64,000 nucleotides of DNA from NCBI GenBank assembly GCA_027660625.1, contig JAQDNC010000004.1:103156-167155 (forward strand), given 5' to 3'. Source of the stretch: Coriobacteriaceae bacterium AM100-PB1-1D-6A. Its GTDB lineage: Bacteria > Actinomycetota > Coriobacteriia > Coriobacteriales > Coriobacteriaceae. Position numbers and translations under genes: made by a program. The notes below the pieces were generated by a model. It worked only from the letters and a program-made list of their open reading frames with translations, did no database searches and was not told the origin of the DNA. This document shows positions 56,888-64,000 of the stretch, piece by piece. Position 1 is the stretch's first letter. The number at the start of each line of letters is the position of its first letter.

Positions 56888-58402
56888 CTACACGGAGTCG
56901 TTGAGAAGGTCTTCCAGCATCGGGTCTATTCCGCTGGTGATAATATCCTCAATCAGATGCTGGGCATGGAAACGGTTGATTTGCCATGCTACATATGAAA
57001 GCGTTTGGCAGGCACGCTCCTTGATGTCGTATGGCGCCTTGCTTAAAACAATCGACTTTGCGATGTCGGCAAATGGATCGTGGTCTTCCCATGTCTTGCA
57101 GACTTGCGTCATGCTCTGGTCGATAGCATCCATGACAAAGGCCGCATTGCCGTTGTCGATTTCCGTAAATTTGACAACCGTTTTAGCGAACGCGGGGTTT
57201 GACGCTACCCGTGAGCACAGCTGCTCATCGGTCATTTCGAGAATCCATTCGGCAACCTCTCCGTCGAGGATTCCCCGTGCTGCCTTTTCCGCAAGTTTCG
57301 TTTCCCGGTCCGCATCTGCTATCGAAGACAACCTTCGCTTTATCGCGCTCAAAAACTCTGCCGCATCCTGGTATCTTTTCGACGGATCGTCTGCGGTTGC
57401 TTTTTCTACCAGCGGTCGAAGACGATGATTCGTTTTTGTCGGATGTCCGGCGAGCACGAAGTTGATAATCCTGCCCAAGGAAAAGACATCGCTCCTTTTG
57501 TCCCCATCTTTTAGATAGACAAGCTGTTCAGGTGAACAGTAGAACCACTGTCCATAATTGTTTGTGTTGGTGGTTTGGTAGGATGAAAGTGTGTTCAAGT
57601 TCTTTCCAAGCCCGAAATCGGCAATCTTCAGTTGGCCGCTCAGTAGAAAAATATTCGTGGGGCTTAGATCTCGGTGAATGTATCCGCGCGAGTGAATGGC
57701 AGCCATGGTGCCAACTATCTGCTCGATTATGGACATCTTGACTTGCTCGGATAGAGGATTGTCCATGAACTCTAGTAGCGTGGTCTCGCCGGCCTCCATC
57801 GTGTAGGAGCAATTGCTCTCGTCGAAATCAAAGACACGGAGAACCCCTGGCAGCTCCGAAAGATCATTCATTATCTCGTATTCGCGCTTGAAGCGATGGC
57901 GGTTTCTTGCATCAAGGGCTACTTCGGGCATGAGCTTTTTCAGGACTCTGCCTGTTGACTTTTGCCTGAACGCTTCGGCAAAGCCGCCTTTCCCGATCGG
58001 GATTAGATCCGAATCAATCACCACAAGCTTCATCTCGCCGTCTGTTCCGACTATCTCAAGCTCGTCGGAGATTAGTACTTGGTTGAACCGTTTCTTCGCT
58101 TTGTCCGCCCTTTCTCGGGCTTCGATTTCATCGCAGCCAAAAGTACTGACCATATACTTGAATCCAAGAACGATTGAGAAAAAACGATCGAGACGGCCGC
58201 TCGACGCAACACTGGCTATCTTTCCGGCGGCGTATCTCCATCTGGTAGGAGCGTTGCCACCTTGGTAGATGTCCCGGAAGTCAAAATGGTCATTGAAGAA
58301 TGTCACTATTTGAGGGCCCGACAAGTAGTGGAACAGCTCTCCTTCGTCGCCCACGAACATCTTTGCAATAGATTCGAGCGACCGCTCGCTGAGTAATGGC
58401 AT
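56888..58402 (-). CDS. Ser/Thr protein kinase with an unknown N-terminal domain
   Basis: A 504-residue protein. Residues 132-390 are a Hanks-type kinase with the glycine loop GKGGFA (137-142), Lys in VLKKL, HRDLSPTN (243-250) and DFG (262-264), all catalytic residues kept. The first 125 residues (LFHYLSGPQIVTFFNDHF) match nothing I can name, though the style recalls Abi-type N-terminal domains. The C-terminal 130 residues are helical. ATG 58402 was chosen for GAGGAGG upstream. No membrane anchor. An anti-phage role is possible. Confidence 0.85.
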   Translation of the reverse strand: MPLLSERSLESIAKMFVGDEGELFHYLSGPQIVTFFNDHFDFRDIYQGGNAPTRWRYAAGKIASVASSGRLDRFFSIVLGFKYMVSTFGCDEIEARERADKAKKRFNQVLISDELEIVGTDGEMKLVVIDSDLIPIGKGGFAEAFRQKSTGRVLKKLMPEVALDARNRHRFKREYEIMNDLSELPGVLRVFDFDESNCSYTMEAGETTLLEFMDNPLSEQVKMSIIEQIVGTMAAIHSRGYIHRDLSPTNIFLLSGQLKIADFGLGKNLNTLSSYQTTNTNNYGQWFYCSPEQLVYLKDGDKRSDVFSLGRIINFVLAGHPTKTNHRLRPLVEKATADDPSKRYQDAAEFLSAIKRRLSSIADADRETKLAEKAARGILDGEVAEWILEMTDEQLCSRVASNPAFAKTVVKFTEIDNGNAAFVMDAIDQSMTQVCKTWEDHDPFADIAKSIVLSKAPYDIKERACQTLSYVAWQINRFHAQHLIEDIITSGIDPMLEDLLNDSV

Positions 58403-58666
58403 CGTTCTGTCCTCCTCGTTCATCTGTCGTCATCCTAGTCACCGGAGTGCATTCTGCCAAGGATATTTGTCTTAATGAGCTGCTATCTTTTTGTGCTCTC
58501 CGCTCATATGATTATCCGACTTTGCCTGGTTATTAATGCATCAGAAAATCGACAACCCCGTAGCTGGCATCCTCGTTAGCTCAAAGGATATTATGACGAC
58601 GAGGCAATCCCGAAGCTGGCGACATCATTCGTGTAATAAGTCTTGTCACGTTTCAGGATTTCACTA

Positions 58667-59042
58667 ACTTATAAGCAAGCCACCCGAGACTACTCACCTT
58701 TCCCGCCGATGGCGAAGCCCTGCGACCTGGGGTTTTGCGAATGTCGCGCAAGCCACCTGCGTTAATTCACCTACGATTGCAGCTGGCGGCTTGCGGGTTA
58801 AAGGGCGGTTGAGTTTCAAAACGGGCGTTTTCAGCGCTATCGAGCCTCCTAAGGCGCCCCGCTGCGCTCTTTGGGACAAAAACAAAAAATCAAAGTCCTG
58901 AGTTTGAAAAAAGTATTTGAGGCTGTCCCAGCTTTTGTCCCCGAAGCTGACGAAGCACGACATGGTGTCACCTGGCGGCACTTGGCTCGAGACGGCACCG
59001 AAAACTGGGTGCAACTGGAGTGACGGGACGGCAGAATCGACG
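58667..59042. repeat. Island right-end repeat, copy 2
   Basis: About 375 bp shared with 63411-63790 and, in part, 50318-50430. It contains the hairpin GCAAGCCACC / GGCGGCTTGC (58748-58794) around TTCACCTACG, a conserved GGTTGAGTTTCAAAACGGGC tract and CTGAGTTTGAAAAAAGT. It runs straight into the attachment core at 59043. Bases 58403-58666 are the kinase upstream region without a gene. Confidence 0.9.
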
Positions 59043-59247
59043 CCATCGAGTGGGAGTAGGACGACAGGGTTCTGACCTGCGATTTTGAGTGCCGCACTAT
59101 GCCGCTGAGTTTCGTTTCGTACGAGAGTCATGACAAAGCCACCAGCGACGGAGATGAGTAAAAGCGATTAAAGAGCCTCCGCTCCCTGCGTTGGGACGGA
59201 GGCTCTTTCTTTGCCGTTTTACTCCCTTGTCTCCGTTCGGGGATTAT
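59043..59247 (+). repeat. Attachment-site repeat C
   Basis: CCATCGAGTGGGAGTAG (59043-59059) plus about 175 bp homologous to A and B, including a guaA-like terminator GCCTCCG / ACGGAGGC at about 59186-59215. The structured tail of A and B is missing here. It marks the border of islands 2 and 3. Confidence 0.9.
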
Positions 59248-59264
59248 TTCCTGCTCATTTAGGG

Positions 59265-60734
59265 CTATTCGCGCTGAAAGATTTTGACTAGCTTGGTGTC
59301 CTTTATTTCGTAGACAATGTCTGCGACGTTCTCGACCAGCCTCTTATCGTGGGAGACGAACACTATCGTTCCGGCATAGGCGCTCATCATCTGCTCGAGG
59401 GCTTCGGCGCTCTTGATGTCCAGGTAATTTCCAGGCTCGTCCATGAGCAAGATGTTGTATCTGCCCAGCAGCATCTTCGCGAGTAGCAGCTTGATGACTT
59501 CGCCTCCCGAGAGAACGCCAACGTCCTTTGTCAGGTCGCGCGGTCCGATTCCCATAGAGGCGAGGATGCCTCGAATTTCGGTCATGCTGTACTCGCAACC
59601 ATTCTGCATGAACGAGATCACAGACTGGCGGGCGTCGAACTTGTAACCTGTCTGTTCGAAGTAGCCGATCTCTGCTTTGGGAGAGATGTTGATACCGTCG
59701 GCGCGTCGAACGATTGCCTTCAGCAGGCTGGTCTTTCCTGTGCCGTTGCCACCGGTGATGGCCACTTTGGCACCGAGCGGTATCTCGAATTTCGCGTGGT
59801 CATAGAGCACGCAGTTGCCGAAGCTCAAGCTGAAATCATCTGCCGAGATGGGAAATTTGCTGTGCAGTTCCAGGGCCTTGCTCTGGCGGAAGCGCACGGC
59901 GCGAATGCTATCTGGGGCCTCGATCCCTTCGAGCGCTTCGAGGCGCTTCTCCATGTTCTTAGCTGCCTGATGCATTTTCTTCTGCTTGGTGCCGGTTGTT
60001 TTCTGATGCCCCAAGCGACCTGCATACTCGTTGCTTTTTTTCGCACCCTTCCGCTTGGCGTCGACCTGCCGTGCTTTTTTCCGCTGTTTTTCGATGGCGG
60101 CTTCGAGGCGATCGCGCTCGCGCATCGCCTCTTCGTATCGAGTCGCCTGAGCTTTGCGCTCTTCTTCTTTCTGTCGCAGATAGTCGGAGTAGTCACCCCA
60201 GAATTCGGAAATACCGCCGTCTTTGAGCTCCCAGATCTTGTCTACCACCTGGTCGAGAAAATGACGGTCATGGCTCACGATGAGCAGGGCCCCATCAAAT
60301 GCCTTGAGCTGTCCGACGAGAAGGCGGATGCCGTCTTGGTCGAGGTGGCTCGTAGGCTCGTCGGCGAAGATCGCGCTTGCATGCTGGGAGAGCGCAGAGG
60401 CAATCTTGGCGCGTGTTTCCTCCCCGCCGCTCATCGTCTCCTGCGCCACTTCGGCGACGTTGAGACGGGAGAGCATCTCGCCGTTGTCCTGAGCCGCATC
60501 AAGGTCGAGTTCGTCGAGCTGGCCGATGAGGGCAATGCTGCCGAAGCGCCTGACGTCGGCGTCCGCAATGGTTAGATTGCCGCTCAGGATTTTTAGCAGG
60601 CTGGTTTTGCCTGCACCGTTGTCTCCTACCAAGCCGATGCGATCGTAGGGGTAGATTTCCAATTCTTCGATGTCCAGAATATCGCGGCCGGCATATTCCA
60701 AAAAGATGTCTTTAGCTTTGACTATGAGTTCCAT
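59265..60734 (-). CDS. Msr(D)-like ABC-F ribosomal protection protein
   Basis: A 489-residue soluble ABC-F protein with two ATPase domains: GDNGAGKTS (37-45) with MSGGEET, and GGNGTGKTS with [13 protein letters not shown]. There are no membrane helices. It aligns end to end with Msr(D) from memory ([25 protein letters not shown]). Such proteins free ribosomes from macrolides. The ATG at 60734 follows AAGGTGG. It lies 259 bases after the mef-like gene, as in mef-msr(D) operons, but is clearly diverged and GC-richer. Confidence 0.9.
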   Translation of the reverse strand: MELIVKAKDIFLEYAGRDILDIEELEIYPYDRIGLVGDNGAGKTSLLKILSGNLTIADADVRRFGSIALIGQLDELDLDAAQDNGEMLSRLNVAEVAQETMSGGEETRAKIASALSQHASAIFADEPTSHLDQDGIRLLVGQLKAFDGALLIVSHDRHFLDQVVDKIWELKDGGISEFWGDYSDYLRQKEEERKAQATRYEEAMRERDRLEAAIEKQRKKARQVDAKRKGAKKSNEYAGRLGHQKTTGTKQKKMHQAAKNMEKRLEALEGIEAPDSIRAVRFRQSKALELHSKFPISADDFSLSFGNCVLYDHAKFEIPLGAKVAITGGNGTGKTSLLKAIVRRADGINISPKAEIGYFEQTGYKFDARQSVISFMQNGCEYSMTEIRGILASMGIGPRDLTKDVGVLSGGEVIKLLLAKMLLGRYNILLMDEPGNYLDIKSAEALEQMMSAYAGTIVFVSHDKRLVENVADIVYEIKDTKLVKIFQRE

Positions 60735-60993
60735 AAGTTGAACCACCTTTTGTGTATTGTCGTTTTCTGGAAGCGCAGCCATGCCAATAAAGAATCGCTC
60801 ACGTCGATTTTTCGCCTTTGCCCGATTGCCGGTGTGAGCGTTTTGGCCTTGCGCAAGCCGGCAAATCCGAAAATGATAGTTGGCGGCGAATAAGGAGCGC
60901 GATGTGGGATGTCGGCGCAATACCTCGTCGTCGCAAGGGCTTGAAGGCTGACGCGCGAACCGATGGCTGCCGCCTCTTTTTCGAATGCTTGGG
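60735..60993 (-). other. Spacer between the mef-like and msr(D)-like genes
   Basis: 259 bases. Minus-strand frames continue through it but show no convincing domain. It probably holds the leader of the msr(D)-like gene; no attenuator is clear. Confidence 0.4.
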
Positions 60994-62280
60994 CTATTGA
61001 ATCTGCCCGGAATCTTTTTTCCCCACGTTTCGGACGCTTGGAGCGAGAAGCATCGCCAACGCAAGCAGTGTCATGGTCGCTCCAGAACCGACGGACCACA
61101 ACGGAGCTCCGAGCAGGTGCGCAAAAACGGAGGGGGCTGCGAGGCCCATGGGCATGGCCCACGCCATAATGGTTCCATAGAGACCAAAAACGCGGCCTAG
61201 GTACTCAGGAGGTATCTGCTCCTGCATAAGGGCAGTCTGGGTTCCTGCGTACAGCGGGGAGCATGCGCCCATAAGAAAGCTCGCCGGTAGGAAAGCGGCG
61301 AACAGCGACGGGCCGAGCAATCCGGATGCGATTGCGACGACGCCGAAGCCGGCGATTGCGGCGACCATGGTGAGCGACCTATTGCGGAACCCTCCCGTGG
61401 CCGCCAAAATGCCGGACCCAGCCAGCATGCCTGCGGAGAAAAGGACCTCCACCAAAGCAGCATCCCCCGTGCTACCGCCAAAATGTCCCAAGGTCATTAT
61501 TGGGAACAATGCCGCGAGTGGGGAGAACGCGAAAGCGAAGACGAACCCGCACCAAAGAATGGCGAACAGCCCCCTGTATCCCCTGATCAGCTTGTAGCCG
61601 TCCGAAATCTCAGAGAAAAGTTCTCGAACTTTATTGGAAAAGGACGAGCTGCGGTCGGCTTCGTCGAGTCCTCCTGCGTCTATCTGAGCGGCGAGGACAG
61701 CTAGAGAAGCGAAAAGCGCCCCCAGCACGTCGAGGGCAATCATGGCGGTAATGCCCGCCACAGGATAAATCACTGCCGCGAGCGCGGCGCCAAGAATGTA
61801 TCCGGCGGACTGAATCGCTTGCATCACTCCCGATAGGCGAACGAGATGCTCTGGCGGGGCGAGATGGGGCGTGAGGGATTGGGAGGCCGGCGTGTAGAAC
61901 GAAGTGCCAGCTGCGCGGAGAAACAGGGCGATGAGTATTGACCACGCAGGTAAGCTGCCGGCCAACGAGGCAATCGCCAAGGCGGCGCCCACCGCGGCAA
62001 CGAAGAGGTCGGCGCCGATGAGAACACGCTTCAAAGGCAGTCTGTCGACAACGGCGCCCGCAAGGACTCCGAACAAAGCAATCGGCAGAAAGCCTGCTAA
62101 CGATGCCAGGGAGAGGAGGGAAGATGATCCTGTCGTGAGGGCGATATGCCAAATGAGACCCATTTGGAGAATCGAGCTCGTCAATGTCGACACGAGCTCC
62201 CCGCCCCATACGAAACAAATCTTAAATTGCCATGAATGGCACAGCGAAACAGACCTGCGCCGAGAGGTTTCAAACATCAT
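60994..62280 (-). CDS. Mef-like macrolide efflux MFS transporter
   Basis: A 428-residue major facilitator with about 12 hydrophobic segments. It matches Mef(A)/(E) patterns: [37 protein letters not shown] and the late block [21 protein letters not shown]. It should export macrolides by proton antiport. The start is uncertain; ATG 62280 is used, though the ribosome site is weak. It precedes the msr(D)-like gene on the same strand. Confidence 0.87.
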   Translation of the reverse strand: MMFETSRRRSVSLCHSWQFKICFVWGGELVSTLTSSILQMGLIWHIALTTGSSSLLSLASLAGFLPIALFGVLAGAVVDRLPLKRVLIGADLFVAAVGAALAIASLAGSLPAWSILIALFLRAAGTSFYTPASQSLTPHLAPPEHLVRLSGVMQAIQSAGYILGAALAAVIYPVAGITAMIALDVLGALFASLAVLAAQIDAGGLDEADRSSSFSNKVRELFSEISDGYKLIRGYRGLFAILWCGFVFAFAFSPLAALFPIMTLGHFGGSTGDAALVEVLFSAGMLAGSGILAATGGFRNRSLTMVAAIAGFGVVAIASGLLGPSLFAAFLPASFLMGACSPLYAGTQTALMQEQIPPEYLGRVFGLYGTIMAWAMPMGLAAPSVFAHLLGAPLWSVGSGATMTLLALAMLLAPSVRNVGKKDSGQIQ

Positions 62281-62340
62281 GGTTATGTCCAATCGTGGAA
62301 TGGCGTGCAAAACAGCGCGACGCCATAACAGCGCCGCTTT

Positions 62341-62376
62341 TTAGGCGCTCATCCACGTGCGGAAAAGACCAACCAC
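62341..62376 (-). promoter_or_regulatory. Possible leader peptide of the mef-like operon
   Basis: GTG at 62376 behind GAAGGAGGGG starts an 11-residue frame (VVGLFRTWMSA) that ends 60 bases before the mef-like gene, with GC-rich complementary stretches after it. This arrangement fits ribosome-mediated attenuation, as in other macrolide operons. Confidence 0.45.
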
Positions 62377-62507
62377 GACACCCCTCCTTCGCTGACTCAG
62401 TTCGGCAAACCACGCAATTTTAAGGAGGCTGAAGCTCGTTTGTCAAGGATTGCCTGTCGGCAAGGACAATCCTTTCTGGCCATTCGATCCCTTTTGTATC
62501 TTTGGTT

Positions 62508-62645
62508 GCGTAGGTGACCCGCCAGGGCTATTACGCGTGGAAGAGGCGCCTGCCGAGCTGGCCGATGAGGCGCTGAAGATGGCCCTGGTCAGGCGAAACG
62601 ATCCCAAGGGATGCGTACATCATTCGGATAGTAAGAATGTTGCCA
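62508..62645 (+). pseudogene. Remnant of an IS3-family transposase (OrfB)
   Basis: Two pieces in different frames remain: TRQGYYAWKRRLPSW from 62514 and, shifted, ALKMALVRRNDPKGCVHHSD. These are the N-terminal and rve-domain hallmarks of IS3 OrfB. Everything between and after is deleted. Confidence 0.65.
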
Positions 62646-63114
62646 GCAGGTTTTGCGGCAACCGCAAAGGAGCCGTATCCTGCAGCTGGAATCACGTTGC
62701 AGCATCCTGACCCGCATTCCGATTGGCGGACGGCCCGCTTCGGCATCCTGACCAGCACAGCGATCGAGCCTTGTCATTCCTTGGATATGCCGGTTGCTCG
62801 GGGCGGTCCCGACGGAGGCCCTCGCCTCCCCGGTCCGTGACCCAAGAAGGGCAAGCATGCTGATCTGCATGGCTGGTTCCTCCTTTATGTAGACGACCAT
62901 GCAAAGAAGGGACAACCGAGGAGGCAGGTTACTGATGCGGGCTCCCGCACGCCCATGACTACCCGACGGGCTTTTTTTCATCTCCGATGCCCGCATTGCA
63001 GCATGAACGAATGTGCCTCGACATCTCTGCTGGCATGGTACGACTGGGATCGCACCTCGACGCATCCTTGCGCATACTGCCTTCCAGGTTTCGAAACCGG
63101 GAAGGAGAGTGTAT

Positions 63115-63282
63115 GTGAGCGACGATATCGGCGCCGATTCGACGCTCGAGAGGGAGATTGCGCCGATTCTATCCATCGGGGATGCATTCCCGAAGATTCT
63201 CATCACTCGCACGAGGCATGAGCCCCATACCCGGGAGGGCGTGCTCGTGCTGAATTTCGCGAGGTGGCTGCTTGGCGGGTAG
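63115..63282 (+). pseudogene. C-terminal fragment of a DUF4143-type AAA ATPase
   Basis: A 55-codon frame (GTG 63115) encodes EIAPILSIGDAFPKILITRT and ends VLNFARWLLGG, matching the end of AAA/DUF4143 ATPases, where IxDxFPKxxI and a final dfLl are typical. The 5' part is absent. Bases 62646-63114 hold no supported gene. Confidence 0.55.
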
Positions 63283-63410
63283 GGTTCTGAACGTCGCATT
63301 GGGATATCGCGCGACAGGGCACGCAGGGCTGTTTGTGCCCGCACGGGAAACGCCGTCGCCATGCGGGCGGCCTGTCGTGTCCGATTAGCCTTTTGCTAAA
63401 CAGGCTTACG

Positions 63411-63790
63411 CCAACTCATGGGCAAGCCACCTGAGACTATTCACTTTGCTTATCGTTGACAAAGACCTGTGGCCTGCGGTTTTGTGAACGGCTCGTAAGC
63501 CACCCGCGTCGACTCACTTACTGTTGAAGCTGGTGGCTTGCAGGCTCAAAGGCGGTTGAGTTTCAAAACGGGCGTTTTCGGCGATATCGAGCCTCCAAAG
63601 GCGGCTCTCCGTGCCCCTTGGGACAAAAATAAAAACTCAAAGCCCTGAGTTTGAAAAAAGTTTTTTGAGGTTGTCCCAACTTTTGTCCCCGAAGCCGACG
63701 AAACGCGACATCGCGTCATTCGGCGGCACGCGTTCCGTGTCGATGCCGAAAACTGGGTGTAACTGGAATGACGGGACGGCAGAACCGACG
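63411..63790. repeat. Island right-end repeat, copy 3
   Basis: Homologous to 58667-59042 over about 380 bp. The hairpin GTAAGCCACC / GGTGGCTTGC (63495-63541) is kept, as are GGTTGAGTTTCAAAACGGGC and CTGAGTTTGAAAAAAGT. It again ends exactly at the attachment core. Confidence 0.9.
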
Positions 63791-63950
63791 CCATCGAGTG
63801 GGAATAACGGGAACTGGCTTCTGAACTCGCGTTTTGGTGCTGCCGAATACCGCCTGATACTGTTTCGGCATCGCCGCAGGGCAAAGCCACCAGCGAAATA
63901 GCGGGAATAACAGCCTCCGGACCTTCTGGTTCGGAGGCTTTCTTTTACAG
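63791..63950 (+). repeat. Attachment-site repeat D and terminator
   Basis: CCATCGAGTGGGAATAA (63791-63807) differs from the guaA core by two bases. Diverged downstream sequence keeps GGCAAAGCCACCAGCGA and a terminator AGCCTCCG / CGGAGGCT with a T-rich tail (63912-63945). It is the outer border of island 3, or the start of a fourth island beyond the window. Confidence 0.8.
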
Positions 63951-64000
63951 GCTTTAGCCTGTGCGGGGCGCGCAGCGCGCCGCATCAGAAACCACCCGCT

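Noticed and set aside
62589..62870. 93-codon minus-strand frame with a good ribosome site (MQISMLALLGSRTGE)
   Set aside because: After about 20 residues it reads antisense through the decayed IS3 fragment; at best a truncated gene start.
41483..63790. Integrase or conjugation genes expected in the islands
   Set aside because: Looked for tyrosine/serine recombinases and transfer proteins in all frames; only excisionase-like proteins and a relaxase tail were found.

Overview
The window looks like a chromosome segment of a Collinsella-type gut actinobacterium (Coriobacteriia). This is inferred from the GC-rich, GAG/GCC-heavy codon use, a tmRNA tag ending in ALAA, a type III glutamine synthetase, a methionine synthase whose reactivation domain is a separate gene, a MurT-GatD fusion, and many glycerol/alcohol dehydrogenases and phosphotransferase genes. 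The species is not proven by anything seen here.

Positions 1 to 41482 are ordinary core genome: ssrA, a patatin-like lipase, rplM-rpsI, glmM, a glucose-type EIIA, nagB, a very large STAND/SARP regulator, yhbY, a methyltransferase, a UPF0210 protein, the minus-strand operon metF / B12-reactivation protein / metH, glnN, tRNA-Glu, murT-gatD, two coupled helical-repeat proteins, an iron alcohol dehydrogenase, two glycerol-dehydrogenase paralogues and a multi-cluster ferredoxin. Next comes an alpha-glucoside block: GntR regulator, zinc dehydrogenase, EIICB and GH4 glycosidase, with GntR-type operators in the divergent promoter. Then follow ychF, small membrane and regulatory genes, ansA and guaA. 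Several intergenic regions here hold strongly palindromic or repeated DNA that no gene explains.

From the 3' end of guaA (41482) to the end of the window the character changes completely. The last bases of guaA, together with guaA-like downstream sequence and terminator, recur at 53134, 59043 and 63791, so at least three islands sit in tandem in the guaA attachment site. Island 1 (41483-53133) carries a DUF262/DUF1524 restriction-like gene, a DUF3800 gene, two excisionase-like proteins, a WYL regulator, a large HEPN-motif protein and, at its far end, tet(W) with its attenuator and a relaxase remnant. Island 2 (53148-59042) carries a phage-type lysis module with decayed genes and a Ser/Thr protein kinase with an unknown N-terminal domain. 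Island 3 (59060-63790) carries a macrolide efflux / ABC-F pair related to mef-msr(D) and decayed IS3 and ATPase fragments.

The islands differ in cargo but share their left ends and right ends, and islands 1 and 2 also share an internal 242-bp noncoding block. No integrase is visible in any of them. They look like cis-mobilisable elements that rely on a recombinase supplied from elsewhere, and they appear to stack resistance and defence-type cargo behind guaA. This tandem array and its structured, repeated ends are the most unusual content of the window.
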